Source of the DNA: Anagrus nilaparvatae | Taxonomy: Eukaryota; Arthropoda; Insecta; Hymenoptera; Mymaridae | Length of the DNA: 64,000 nt | Assembly (NCBI GenBank): GCA_022575985.1 | Contig: JAKSXM010000007.1 | Span: 39,186,501-39,250,500, forward strand | Direction of reading: 5' to 3' | In this document: positions 31,364 to 43,296 of the stretch, piece after piece | Position numbering within the stretch: the stretch's first letter is position 1 | Layout of the letters: each line of letters begins with the position of its first letter | Translations under genes and position numbers: made by a program | Notes under the pieces: generated by a model | What the model was told of the DNA's origin: nothing | The model's database searches: none | The model's input: only the letters and a program-made list of their open reading frames with translations

Positions 31364-34300
31364 CTTCCAAAAAAACATTTACATGTAAAGTTACGCAAGT
31401 GTTGTCACTGCTTAATTATTTTACCTAGTATTTTATTAGGTAAACATTTTATTATCACTATTATTAAACACTGCAAAAGTTTTGAGATCTAAAACAAAAC
31501 TTTACGCAAGTTATGTAGGCTGATCAATAAAAAAAAAAAATAATATTGCTTATTAAGTAATTGATTTATTATAGATATATATGGAATTTAAAGTACCGCA
31601 GTAAACATTCTATTATCACTAATTTTTAACTTTACGAAAGTTTTGAGATCTAAAACAAAACTTTACGCAAGTTATGGAGGCTGATTAATAAAAAAAAAAA
31701 AATATTAATTATAAAATTTTAAGATCTGATAAAAAAAATTAACAATTTATTTCTACAAATTTTAAATTAAGGATTTCATTAAAAAGTAAACTGTATCAAT
31801 TAGTTATTGAATTAAAATAAAAAAATATTTAATTTTAATGAAAAAAAAAAAATTTTACTTGCCAATTATACCTTAATTTTTGAAAAGTTTTATCAAAAAA
31901 AATTTTTTAAGAAGATCATAATTATTTCACTTAAGCATACCTAAATTGTTAATTTTAATTGACTCTCAATAAATAAATAAATATATTTTAAAATCGTAGC
32001 TTTCCCTTTTACGGATTTTTATTTCATTTTTAATTTTAATTTTAATTTTAAATGGTAGTGTGTCCGGGCTGAAAAAAAAATGTTTAATTTAATTTTGATG
32101 TACACATTGAATTATTTAATTTAAATTCAATTTATTAATATTTTCATATATTTTATTTAAAAAATAGAGAAGTGACTAAAAGTTGCATCTGATGTGTGTC
32201 TTCTAACAACTATGCCTTTTTGTTGATATTTTAATATTGAAAAAATTTATTGTTAAAAACTATTTAAAAATTTTTTATTTGCTATACATTACCAAAACAA
32301 ACAAATATTGCATCTCTAAAATATAGTAGATAGCTTGAGAAGTAAATATATATTGAATCATGTGAAGAAATTTTATTATCAAAAAATAATGAAATTTAAA
32401 TGAATAAAATATTTTTAACCATAAAATGTATTATTTATTTTCTATTTTAAGCCTTGTAAAATATTACCCTCTTCTTTTTGTCTTAAAAGCTTTTATTTGA
32501 ATTATTGTTTAAATTTCAATATACTTAAATTATTACATCTCTTGTACCGAGTTATATAAAAAGTTTATAACGAAGGAAAATTCTTGGAATCTCTAATATA
32601 AATAACCAAAGGTTCTAATGATGGCTTACAAGAAGTAAAACTAGTCCACATTTTTTATCTACTCCATTTTAAAATTTTTGCCAGCAAATAATAATGGTAT
32701 AAAAACATTTGTTATCTACCGATATAGAGAAAATGAAATCTCTAATATTTTGATAACCAAATGAGATAAAAGCTTGAAATTTTCTCAAAAGATTCTAATG
32801 ATGAATTTCAAGAAGTAAATCTAGTCATCATATTTTATCTGATTCAGTTTAGAATTTCAACAGAAAAAAGTTCTGTTTTAAAAGAATTTCTTACCTACTG
32901 ATATAGAGAAAGTGAAAAAAATGAAATCTTTAATATTTTAATAACCAAATGAGATAAAAGCTTGAAATTTTCTCAAATGATTATAATGATGACATACAAG
33001 AAGTAAATTAAATTAAATTAAACTAAATTTAGTTCTAATATTTTATCTGCTCCAATTTATAATTTCACAAGAAAAAAATTCTATTTTAAAAACATTCTTA
33101 CCTAACGATACAGAGAAAGCGAAAAAAATGAAATCTAATACTTATATTAACTTAATGAGATAAAAGCTTGAAATTTTTAGAAGTATTTAACTGTAGCGGG
33201 GAGAAAAACAAGGACTACTTTTTCTTCTTCATAGCCATTATAATAATCATTTGAGAAAATCGCAAACTTTTTTTTTGATTTGGTTCTTAAAATATTATAC
33301 AGTATTCATTTTCTTCAGTTTTATAATATCAGTAGTGTTTTTGAAACAAAATTTTATTTCTACTAAAGTAATAAACTGTAGAAAATAAAAACTAAGGACT
33401 AGTTTAAGTTCTAGTAACTCATCCTCTAACTCATCATTAGAATCTTTTGTAAAAATTTCAAGCTTTTATTTCATTTGGTTATTAAAATATTTGAGATTTA
33501 ATTTTCTTCGCTTTCTCTATATCGGTAGAGAAAAGTATTTTTTTGCCCTCCCGGGCGTAAAACTCGTGTTTAAAGAATTTTCTGAACTCGTTCTACGCCT
33601 AGGTGGGCAAAAAATAGTGTAAGCATCATGGGCGAAATACTTTAGACACGAGCGTGAACACTTATCACTCGTGCCCGGCTTCGCCGAGCACTCGTGCTAG
33701 TGCTCACGCTAGTGCCGAAACCTTTACGCCCTTGATACTTAAAATACTATTATATCAACATTATTTTCTGGCAAAAATTTTAAAATGGAGTAGATAGAAA
33801 AGGAGGACTATCTTTTGTAAAAGTTTCAAGCTTTTGTCTAATTTGGTTATTAATGTTATATATACACTTTATATCTTTAAAAACATTTTTTTAAATTAAA
33901 ATTCAATATTTTTTTACTTTTGGCATTTTTTCATAAAATATTTAATTGTTTTGGTAAAGTGTAGCAAATAAAACAAATTTTTTAAATATATTTTAAAAAA
34001 TAAATATTTCCAATTTATTGAAAATCATAGAATACACACATAATCAGATACATAATCAGATACAACTTTTAGTCACTTCACAATATATTTTTACATAACT
34101 TTTTTTTTTAATAGGAAATATAAAAATATTAATAAATTTAATTTACACTAAATAATCCATAATAAAAAAATTAAATCAAACATTTTTTTATTTTTATGAA
34201 TCGTATAAACATTGAGCACTGGGGTTTCATTAGGTTATTTTTCTGTCTTAATATAATACACCGTGACGGCCCGTGACCAGACGCATAATGAATTTCCATT

Positions 34301-34553
34301 TCGGAGTTTAGTTTACGATACTAAAAAGGAAAAAAGGCATAGTATAATTTTATTTTGTATAATAAAGAAAAAGGAAAACATATTTATTATATAACTATAT
34401 ATAATAACTAAAAGGAAACAATTTATTAAATAAAATCGAACTATCGAACGTCAAAAAATTCGATAAAAAAATCAAACTATATTCAAACGAAAAAATTCAA
34501 ACTATAAAAAAATGAAGCGGGCAATTGCGTCCCGGAGTGACCGCCCCTGTAGA
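31364..34553. mobile_element. 3.2 kb non-coding insertion that splits the LINE RNase H
   Basis: The RNase H frame breaks after RISI (ATA at 31361-31363) and resumes with CSDSVAALNAL at 34554. Inside are inverted sequences: GAAGTGACTAAAAGTTGCATCTGATG-like at about 32170-32195 against ATCAGATACAACTTTTAGTCACTTC at about 34056-34080. There is also a ~190-bp tandem repeat (AACCAAATGAGATAAAAGCTTGAAATTTTCTC at about 32754, 32943 and 33150) whose inverse appears at 33440-33540 and 33820-33860. This is a foldback-like layout. No target duplication was found, so the exact ends, or a more complex history, remain open. No ORF of note. Confidence 0.6.
33533..33740. mobile_element. 208-bp GC-rich MITE, copy 1
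   Basis: Starts AAGTATTTTTTTGCCCTCCCGG and ends GCCCTTGATACTT, with GGGCGTAAA near one end matched by TTTACGCCC near the other. The GC-rich core has GCCCGGCTTCGCCGAGC and a GCACTCGTGCTAGTGCTCACGC run. The reverse complement is present at 58084-58291 with the same length, and an edge copy lies at 55207-55240. It sits inside the foldback-like insertion. Family not recognised. Confidence 0.7.
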
Positions 34554-35690
34554 TGCTCAGATAGCGTGGCTGCTCTCAACGCTCTGGACTCGGTAACAGT
34601 TTTCTCGAAGCTAGTACGCGAATGCAAAACTTCTCTAAACACTCTCGGTAGTCGGAATAAAATCATGCTTTGCTGGATACTCGCTCACGTGGGCATACCA
34701 GACAACGAAAAAGCTGAATCTTTAGCCTGATGGCAGTCCGAACTGCCGTCATTGGAACCCCTTGGTGCGAGGTTGTATCCGCTATCTCTGACTAAATAGG
34801 TAGGGAGAACGCAACTTAGTGGACGGAATCAAGAGAAGCCCGGCAGTCCAAAAGGGCCCTGGTTACCTTTCCGATCTACGATTGGCGTGAAGAACTACTG
34901 AATATGAATAGAATCTACACTCGTGTTGTGGTGGGCTGGATAATGGGACACTCCATACTGAACCATCACAGATGGGGGAACATTAACGATATTCAGAACT
35001 GTAGATTCTTCGGTGAATTGACAGAAACTACCGAACATCTGATCTGGGTTTGTCCAGCGCTGGAGGAACGACGCAGACGGTACCTCGAGTTTTCACTAAC
35101 GAACACAGAAGATGTTGGACCATTGAAACCTCAGAGCCTAGTGAACTTCATAAGATCACTCGGTCTTGAGAACTTCATAGGAGGGCGGAGACCACCTGAG
35201 AGGGAAGCCTAAGGCGAACCTGCAACAGGTACACCCGAAATGTGGTAAGATCTCAGTGACATATTTCTAAGGGCTATGCCAAATGGTCTATGTGTGCCCT
35301 GGTCGATGCCCCAAATTGGGGAACCTGGAGCTGTTTTACTACTGGAAGAACCTGATGGGGGTTATTCTGACCTCTGCTCCACATCTTCGGAACACTAACA
35401 CACAAGGTAGTAACCATGCAGTCATTCGGACCCTCGAAGGAAGGGTGACTCTGAGACCATGCTCTCTCTTGCCTACAGTGGCAAGATATCTGCAGGTTGT
35501 AACTTTTGGGACACTAACCATCCAAGGAAAAACAAACATAACAAAATACCGGGAAATCCAGGGCTCTTACTTAAAAGAACCAGGATGGACTAACGGGGAC
35601 ACTAACAGGTGGAGCGCTAGGGGATTTTAAATTAATCCGGGTGCTCTGGAGCTAGTCTACCCCAATCTAGGCAAAAAAAAAAAATAAAAA
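34554..35690 (+). pseudogene. RNase H-bearing LINE, RNase H end, zinc knuckle and 3' tail
   Basis: CSDSVAALNAL, LVRECKTSL and NKIMLCWILAHVGIPDNEKAESLA (34554-34728) are the second half of a LINE RNase H, with the catalytic D and HVG-x-DNEKA-x2-LA. A broken stretch leads to 34904-35212 with a CRFFGELTETTEHLIWVCPALEERR knuckle in which the second Cys of the usual C-x2-C is Phe. The 3' UTR ends in A-rich tails at about 35672-35698. It is the downstream half of the copy that begins at 29904. Confidence 0.8.
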
Positions 35691-35735
35691 AAAAAATAGA
35701 TAAATAAATAAATAATTATTATCCTAACATTTTCG

Positions 35736-35812
35736 AATGATTGCGGTATTAAGATTAAGTGCAGGAATGATTGTATATTAGTGTAATACCTGCATTAATC
35801 TGGATAACCGCA
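35736..35812. other. 77-bp imperfect hairpin between two LINEs
   Basis: GATTGCGGTATTAAGATTAA-TGCAGG pairs with CCTGCATTAATCT-ATAACCGCAAT around a short AT loop. It lies just after one LINE tail and before an inverted one; it might be a small MITE. Confidence 0.5.
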
Positions 35813-35829
35813 ATACGTCTCAATATTAG

Positions 35830-36480
35830 CCTGTACCTTGGACTTCAGGTTTTCTGACGCGGAGTATGTACTCCAGATACTGACTGATTTCGGACAATAC
35901 TTCTTCATTCCGTAGCATCAGGCCTACCACATTCTCAGGTGCAATTTGGCCGATGTTAGTTTCTTATTGAAACTGGTTAACAGTCCATCTGTCGCATTTG
36001 AAGAATGTGTGTTCTGGCGTGTCTTCTTTGCCAGGACAGTATACACATTCATGCGCTATTCATCTTCTGTATCCGAAAGAGGTAGGAGCAAAAAAGTCCA
36101 TGTCCGCTTAAGAATTGGGTAAAAAAATAATTAATGTCCCCATTCCCTCTATTTATCCAAGATGATATGTCTCATATCAATCTCTTGGTCCATTTGCTCT
36201 CCGAGTAGCAGGTCCAACGTTTCTGCCACTCGCTAAGGCTGATCTGGCGCGATGTAGCGCATTGATAATTGACTTTCCTTGGCGGAACCCGTATAGTCAG
36301 AGAGAAAGGTCTCCTGCAGTTTCTACAGTTTCGGAGGTTGCAGCATCTTTTCATAATTTTTTCCGGCCGTGTCCAGTAATCCTAGAGGACGCCAATAGTT
36401 TGGCAGCTTAGGGTCCCCTTTTAGGAATAGTCTGGCTCTTTTTCAGAGTTTGTTGCAGTTGCCCGCTCGTGCAATTTAAA
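35830..36480 (-). pseudogene. R1-like LINE fragments, minus strand
   Basis: On the minus strand, 36060-35990 encodes a C-terminal zinc knuckle CVYCPGKEDTPEHTFFKC. 36354-36172 encodes CRRPFSLTIRVPPRK and RTCYSES-like residues, and 36480-36360 matches the 22200-22330 region of the other R1-like copy (AGAGCCAGAC, ACTGGACACGG). Large internal parts, including the RT catalytic core, are missing. Confidence 0.65.
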
Positions 36481-36484
36481 AAAC

Positions 36485-36585
36485 GACCAGAAAAGAGACT
36501 GTTCAGAATACGGGTTCTATTCGTACGTAACGCATTCTCACCTCTCTGCCGTATGAAAAAAAAAAATAAAAAAAAAAAATAAATC
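36485..36585 (+). repeat. R1-like LINE 3' end with poly(A)
   Basis: TACGTAACGCATTCTCACCTCTCTGCCGTATG followed by an A-rich tail (36555-36583). It resembles the LINE ending at 15673 (ACGCATAACGCATTTCTC...). It faces away from the minus-strand fragments on its left. Confidence 0.6.
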
Positions 36586-36708
36586 AGTTATTTATTTATT
36601 TATATATTTATTTAAACCATCAAAAAATTACATATTGTACAAGTATATATTATATTAGATAATATAAAGGTTGACAAATATAAATTTCCCTGAGTCAACA
36701 CAGTTTAT

Positions 36709-37397
36709 TTGATCATCTGTGCAGTACGAAAAACTCAAGCTGGTAACGTATTGATAGAGATGAGAGAAAAAACAGAAAGGCAAACAGCTCTTTTCAAGGC
36801 AGTCAAGGCAACAATGGGGGAGAACGTGAATGTCGCATGTTTGACACCACGTCGAAACCTCCAGATTCGGGACATCGATTGCCTTACCACGGAAGAGGAA
36901 GTAGAGGCAGCCCTAAAAACTGTACTGAAGGAAACTGGACCGATCCAGGTAAAGCTATCTCAGTCTAATATGCGAAGATTAGCCATAGTAGGGATAGATG
37001 AAAAGGCTGCTTTTAAGCTGGTCAAGAAAGGAAGCATTAACCTAGGTCTGTGTAACTGCAGAGTAACACTGCAGGCGACTCCACTGAGATGCTTCAGGTG
37101 TTTAGCTTATGCACACATAGCTAAAAATTGCAAGGGACCTGACCGAAGCAAACTAAATGTGGTATAGGAAACCACAAGGCAGATGAATGTGTTGCACTGA
37201 TGGACGTAGAGCAAACAAGGACAGTAGTTAATGCTCTGTTTGCAAAGCACCCGACGAGAATAGACCAAGAGGAGGATATTAGTGTAAACGATGTCCCGGA
37301 CTTCACGCAAGAAGAGCTGTTCGCTGCCGTGGACTCTCTCAGAAATAAGCAAGCCCCCGGCCCAGACGGTATACCAGCCGAGATCATAAGAATGTAG
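36709..37397 (+). pseudogene. R1-like LINE: ORF1 zinc-knuckle part joined to RT start
   Basis: 36709-37167 encodes a gag-like ORF1 C-terminal region: a VNVACLTPRRNLQIRDID start, IVGIDEKAAFKLVKKG, then a CFRCLAYAHIAKNC knuckle (C-x2-C-x4-H-x4-C) and KGPDRS. Only 30 bp after its end, 37200-37397 encodes MDVEQTRTVVNALFAKHPTR, DFTQEELFAAVDSL and GPDGIPAEIIR, the start of the RT. The endonuclease that normally separates the two (about 1 kb) is missing, so this copy has an internal deletion. Sequence to 37690 resembles LINE 3' UTR (AAAGCATTCTCACG near 37683-37696). Confidence 0.75.
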
Positions 37398-37722
37398 AAG
37401 CGTTCAAAATAGTATAATCTATCTGACGACATGGTGAAATAACAAGAAGTAGAAAGAAGGAATCTCCAGGATGAAAAGACAAACGAAAGAAAGGATCTTC
37501 ATTTAAAGAGGATACATGGCCTAAGTCAACCCGATGTAATGTGATAAACGGTTACGGGTTGACTTGTATAAGGCAGAATAGGGGGTGAGTTTAGTAGCTT
37601 GCCCGCATGATCCGAGTCAAATCGGAAGCACGCTGACATGGAGTCCTAGACATGACTTGGGGGCCGGGCCCAAGCATGCGTAAAGCATTCTCACGTAGAG
37701 CAAATATTTAGTTGTACAGTTT

Positions 37723-38822
37723 TCAGAGCTTCAGCTCTATAGAATCGTCCAACTTTATATAAGCCGCCCTTGCTTGCATGCAAAACGAAAAAAAAAAAAT
37801 CCATAGTAATCTATTATATATATTGCAGTTTAATTGATCATGTGCATTATGATTTGTGGTAAATTTGGATTTGTTAGTTATATTATAAGTAGAACAATTT
37901 ATACAAATTTTATAAGAGTTCTGTGATTTATAATTACAATTATTACTTAGATGTTTACCAGCACTGTAGGTGCAGGCAATCTTGTTGATACACTTGCTGG
38001 AAGAATGACCATACGAGCAGCACTTAGCGCATCTACTTAAACCATAATCTTCATAGATGTTATAAGATGTCCATCCTAAATGAACTCTACCAGCAGTTAA
38101 CAAATGTTTATATATAGTACCACTGCATGTTGCATAAATTTTCTTATATTTTGTTTTTAAATTATTATAAATATAGTTTATTTTAAATACACCATTAATG
38201 TCATTAAAATTTCTTTTTTTTCTTATTTTTTTTTTTATATCATTAAATAATGGAAATTTAACATCAAGGATATCATAAGAATCTTTATTTTGGCCAAAAA
38301 CTTTATTTTTATATTGATTTAATTCGTAATTATATTGCTTATCTGATTTAATAAGTTCATTATCATACTGGTTAGAATTATAACGCGAACTATTTAAAAA
38401 ATATTTATTTTGAATAGGTATTTTTGCATACAATGAATTTTGGTTAATATTTTGATTTATAAAATTACTTGGTTGAGCATTTTGAAAACCGACTTCATTT
38501 TGATTATTTTTGTATAAATTATATCTACTATTCGAATTAAGGTTATGGAAATTTAAGTTATTGGAATTTTTAAATTTTTGAGAATGAACGTTACTTGCAG
38601 AAAAGAAGAAAATGCATTTTGATAATGGTTTAGATTATAAAAGCTATCAAAATTTGAAGAATTTTCAAATTTTTGGTAACTAATACGATGAATATTGGTT
38701 TTTTTAACCTGATTTAAATAAATAGCGCAAAATTTAGCTAAATAGGGTCCTTTACATAATTGGCAAGTATTGCAAAATTCGGTCCAACGTTTATTGTTAC
38801 AAAAATATACACAGTAAGCCAT
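37723..38822 (-). pseudogene. LINE ORF1/gag-like protein with several zinc knuckles
   Basis: Reading leftward from 38822: an N-terminal C-x2-C-rich segment (FCNTCQLCKGPYLAKFC), then an Asn-rich linker. A frame change near 38600 continues through 38433-37723. The latter has GRVHLGWTSYNIYEDYGLSRCAKCCSYGHSSSKC, a further C..H..C (AGKHLSNNC) and KICINCSTYN...HNAHDQLNC. The 'R-x2-LGW..Y...DYGLSRC.KC..YGH' order is typical of the ORF1 proteins of Jockey-like and related LINEs. Unusually Asn/Lys/Tyr-rich, it matches the AT-rich background. The RT part was not found downstream. Confidence 0.65.
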
Positions 38823-39184
38823 TATAAAAACATGTTACAAAAATTAAAACCAATCGTTTAGGAACAAATTTAAAAAACTTAAAAAAGGATTTTCATTTCA
38901 CAAAAACGTTAGAAACTACAAGAGGGCAAAGATTTAATTATTTCAAGAAAAATTTTTTGTTTTTTTCAAGTACTAACAACAAGAATGGTAAAACAAAACA
39001 TTTCAAAACAAGATTTTTTTAAAACAGAATTAAGTAAACTAGAAATAGTTTATAATTTAAAATAACTGATAATAATAAAAAATAATAAAAATTTGCAAAT
39101 ATTAGTATTTTTTTTAGTTATAAATTCAATAATAACAATTTAAAATTATCTTTCAAAAATTACTAGAAAATTAAAAAATAAACT
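38823..39184. other. AT-rich spacer
   Basis: No gene or recognised repeat between the ORF1-like region and the Penelope-like element. Confidence 0.5.
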
Positions 39185-39196
39185 CTTATGTAATAA

Positions 39197-39554
39197 ATAA
39201 CTAATAATGAATATTAATTAATATTCAAAATTTCTTGTATCGCTCGATGATAAGGAGAGTATTTAAAATAATTGAAATAATAACAACCTTTTCGAGCAAG
39301 TTCTTGATTTAATTTATTAAGATGTTGATAAGGTCCAAGCTTTCGACTCACATGAAGTCTTTATCAAGGCTAAAATATACAATTATAATAAAATACTATA
39401 AAAATTTAAAAATAAAAATAATTAAAAAACTTACTATATGATGTCAAATAGTTAAATTAAATATCAGAAAATTTTTGACATTAATAAAAAACTTTTCTTA
39501 ATTCTAATCATTACATTATATTTAATTAAAAATACTCTATAAAAAGTCACTTTA
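39197..39554 (-). repeat. Penelope pseudo-LTR, 3' copy
   Basis: Same sequence as 42504-42864 with a handful of substitutions (for example ACCTTTTCG against ACCTTTACG). On the minus strand it contains TTGATAAAGACT-CATGTG-AGTCGAAAGC (about 39341-39369), a hammerhead-like core. Confidence 0.8.
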
Positions 39555-39899
39555 TAATCAAAAACATTAAATAAATTACAAATTAAAAAACAAAAAGTTA
39601 GATCAATCTTAGTATGTATTGATGATGATTTTTTCTGCTATTATTGTTGTCTGAAAATCAGCTGATAATTTAAAATGTATCAAAAAGCATATATGTGTAG
39701 ACATCTGCATTTCAGAATGTTAATTAAAAATCATAATACAAAATGATGATAAAATAGAATATCAATATAGCAACAAATATTCATAAACTGCTTCTCATTT
39801 TATGGATGTTAGACAAATATGGTTTAAACAATTTTTCAGAGTCCCCTTGCTCATTTATGGTGTTCCTGTAAATATTGATGTATAAAACTTCACTAGTAT

Positions 39900-40752
39900 T
39901 CCTCTTGTGGAAATTTTACTCATGATCAAGAATTTTAAAATTTTGCCAAGAAAAATTATGTCTGCTCTCTTTAAAATGTGTTAAAACAACTTTATCTTTA
40001 CTGGTGTTTTTTTGTTGTTTTTCTTGATCATCATTCTTTTCAGTAGAATTTGGAGATTTTTCAATAACAACACGTCTTTGTGGTCTCTTACGGGGTATGT
40101 CAGTTTCATTTTGGTTTTTTTCTTTTTCTTTTTATATCAATGCATCAATGGGTGTTTTATGCTCACCAAGTCTTATGCCCACTTCTCTTTTGGTTTCACC
40201 AACATAAGTAGCTGGACATTCTGAGCAATCTAATTTATAGACAACGCCAGTTTGTTTTTCTTTAGGAATTTTATCCTTAGCTTTTATTATTATGCTGTTG
40301 TCACTTAAATTATTTGCAATTTTTAGTATAGAAAGTATATTGTGTCTCTTGCAGAATTTGTTCATGTCATCATAGAAACCATCAACAAAGGGGACACATA
40401 ATTTTGGCTTCTTTATACTAATAGCTTTTTGGATGTCGATAATGTCATTATTGTTTACTATATTATTTTCCTTCCTGTATTTTATTGTATCTAGCCTTTT
40501 CTGAACATATTAGTTAATAAACCTCTGAGGATAGTCATTGTTCAGTAGTATATCCTTAACAATAGCTAAATTTTCTTTATGAAAAATCTCATTTGATAAT
40601 AGTATAGCTTTATCAAATAGACAATATATGATACCTATTTTCTGATGTTTTGTATGTCCAGATCTAAAATTTACATACCTTAAAGATGAAATAGGTTTCC
40701 TATACCAGTTATGTAAAATTTTGTTGTCTTTTTTTGCTAATTTAACATCCAA
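39900..40752 (-). pseudogene. Penelope-like RT thumb and GIY-YIG endonuclease
   Basis: 40752-40510 encodes DVKLAKKDNKILHNWYRKP and GHTKHQKIGIIYCLFDKAIL (RT end). A stop follows at about 40507; then the linker and 40365-40132 encode VVYKLDCSECPATYVGET and, 5 residues on, GIRLGEHKTP, the GIY-YIG core with the CCHH-type cysteines (C-x2-C). Another stop near 40129 precedes HNFSWQNFKILDHE and HKRNTSEVLYIN (to about 39860), the conserved end of the family. Confidence 0.8.
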
Positions 40753-40789
40753 GAAACTGATGGAGTTGTCATACTCATTTTCATGGGTA

Positions 40790-42501
40790 AACTATAGTTT
40801 AGGATGATAAGAGTTGAAGATATTTAGCAAATACATTACATTATCCCTAGGAATGCAAGCGATAATATCGTCCACATAGCGATAATAAAATATTGGTTTA
40901 AAATCAATGACGCTTAAGCAGTGTGTCTCAAGGTCAGACATAACAATATCAGAAAAAACTGATGATACTGCTGACCCCATCGGGGTGCCATATAACTGTT
41001 TGTAGAATTTTTTATTAAATTGAAAAAAGGTGTTATCATTCAAAAAATCAATGGCCTTGAAAAATTCATCAATGGGAATGATTGTGTGTTTTCTCATTTG
41101 TTCATATCTTTTTTCTATACCCAATTTTACTAATTCAGATGGAATATTAGTAAATAAGCTTGTAGCATCCAAGCTAACAAAAACGTGGTCATCAGGAACA
41201 GAGATGTTTTTTATTTTTTCAATGAAATCACTACTATTATTTATGTAGGATTCAGGTTTCTTAATACAATTGTTTAAAATTATGCTAACCTGTTTAGCCA
41301 GAAAATGTTTTGGAGTTCCCATAGTGGAAACTACAGGTCTAAATTTACATATAACCTGACCATTATCACCAAAAACCACTTTATGCACCTTAGGAAGCCC
41401 ATATAACCTAGCCAAGCATGTTTCAGTTTGGGTTAAATTAAATTTATGGAATTTCCTGGTTAAATAACCATTAATATTCCAGCGACTTAAAAATTTACAA
41501 GTGTGTTTCTGTAGATCTTGTAGTGGGTCTTTATCTATTTTTTTGTACGTTAAATCATCTTTAAGCAAATTCTCCATTTCAGAATAATAATAATCTTTAC
41601 AACATGCGACAGTAGAATTACCTTTGTCAGCATTTGTAAAGAAAATATTATTTTTTATTTTAAGAATTTCTTGGTAAATCAGACATCATTATAAAATTTT
41701 CTATCAATAGCATGTACATGTTTTTGTCCGATTTAGATGTTGATTTATACAGGAAATGGTACTATAGCGTAAATCATCCGTAGTATCGTCATCAAATTGA
41801 CTTTTATCAATAAGATATTCAACATTTTTAATAGTCTGTATAGCTTCGCTACTACCGAGACCGGATCTTACAGAAAATTTATAGCCCATAGAGACCGTGT
41901 TAATAACTTTTTTAGGAATGTCAATGTTTGTAGGGTTTAAAAACCAATTGGTGGTATTATCGATTTTATTTTGTAACAGAATCTCACAATTACCTTTCTT
42001 GATGAGTGAATCAAATTTTTTGTTTGAACAAGAAACTAATATATCATTCCATTCATCGAGGTAGTTTTGATAAAAAGATTTTAAAGATGAAATTAAATCA
42101 TTATCAAGATTAAGAATGAGAATTTTCTGAATTAACATTTGTTGATTTTTTAGGTATTTAAGATGGATATTTTTGTCTCTTATTTGTAATGTTAATATTT
42201 TCTTCAGTAAAATTTTTTTACAAGAATTAAATGATTTTTTACCTCTATTGATGTTAAATTGTATGTGCTTGAGATTATTATCTAAGTCTTGTATGTATCT
42301 TGGGATTAAGTCATTTGATCTGCAGGATAATAAGAACCTGATATGTGATGATACGGTGACAATTTTTTTGATGATATTTAAAAATGATCTTGTTTTATAA
42401 TAGAAATATTTATTTGAAATACTGCGTATGTAGTCCAAATATTGTGAAATAGAATTCAAAGTTGGTGTTCTACTTTGGGCATTGTTCGGTTCAAGCCCCA
42501 T
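40790..42501 (-). pseudogene. Penelope-like reverse transcriptase
   Basis: 42501-41704 encodes the N-terminal Lys/Asn/Leu-rich region (265 residues with helical segments), starting next to the pseudo-LTR. After several stops, FTNADKGNSTV appears near 41630. 41577-40792 encodes ARLYGLPKVHK, FRPVVSTMGTP, FVSLDATSLFTNIP, GTPMGSAVSSVFSDIV and the catalytic YYRYVDDIIACIP. A TAG stop at 40789-40791 breaks the frame in front of FTHE. The YVDD box is intact, but the gene has at least three interruptions. Confidence 0.85.
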
Positions 42502-42503
42502 TT

Positions 42504-43054
42504 TAAATAACTAATAATGAATATTAATTAATATTCAAAATTTCTTGTATCGCTCGATGATAAGGAGAGTATTTAAAATAATTGAAATAATAACAACCTT
42601 TACGAGCAAGTTCTTGATTTAATTTATTAAGATGTTGATAAGGTCCAAGCTTTCGACTCACATGAAGTCTTTATCAAGGCTAAAATATACAATTATAATA
42701 AAATACTATAAAAATTTAAAAATAAAAATAATTAAAAAACTTACAATATGATGTTAAATAGTTGAATTAAATATCAGAAAATTTTTGACATTAATAAAAA
42801 ACTTTTCTTAATCCTAATCATTACATTATATTTAATTCAAAATACTCTATAAAAAGTCACTTTAATTTAACTATTTAACATCATTTTGTAAGTTATTTAA
42901 TTATTTTTATTTTTAAATTTTCATAGTATTTTATTATAATTGTATATTTTAGCCTTGATAAAGACTTCATGTGAGTCGAAAGCTTGGACCTTATCAACAT
43001 CTTAATAAATTAAATCAAGAACTTGCTCGTAAAGGTTGTTATTATTTCAATTAT
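42504..43054 (-). repeat. Penelope pseudo-LTR, 5' copy, followed by an inverted partial copy
   Basis: 42504-42864 repeats the 3' copy. 42868-43054 is the reverse complement of roughly 39263-39455, including the hammerhead-like core on the plus strand at 42955-42984. The two form a large hairpin with an axis at about 42866. Confidence 0.8.
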
Positions 43055-43296
43055 CTTATGTAATAATTTTTTTCGCTATTTTTTTATGCAAAATTTAGAA
43101 TTGAAAAGTAAAAACAAATTTGCTGATGTAGATTTTAAAAATATTTAAGAATTTGCAAACATTAAGTAAAATGTTTTAAAGAAAAAATAAAAATTATAAA
43201 ATAAAATTATAAAGATATCATAATAGAAAAAAATTAAGAAAAAGAGAAAGAGGGAGAGAGAGATTTTTGTGCATATATGTAAATAATGTGTCTGTA

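Larger units (their letters stand above)
39197..43054 (-). mobile_element. Full-length Penelope-like element with pseudo-LTRs
   Basis: The element is flanked by the 12-bp duplication CTTATGTAATAA (39185-39196 and 43055-43066). It has two same-orientation pseudo-LTRs (about 39194-39554 and 42504-42864, about 361 bp, few differences) and, at its 5' side, a third partial copy in inverse orientation (about 42865-43054). RT and GIY-YIG endonuclease lie between them on the minus strand. This is the classical Penelope arrangement. The coding region carries several stops and frameshifts, so it cannot make its proteins. Confidence 0.85.

Noticed and set aside
37107..37432. Minus-strand frames opposite the LINE ORF1/RT
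   Set aside because: Antisense shadows of 36709-37397.
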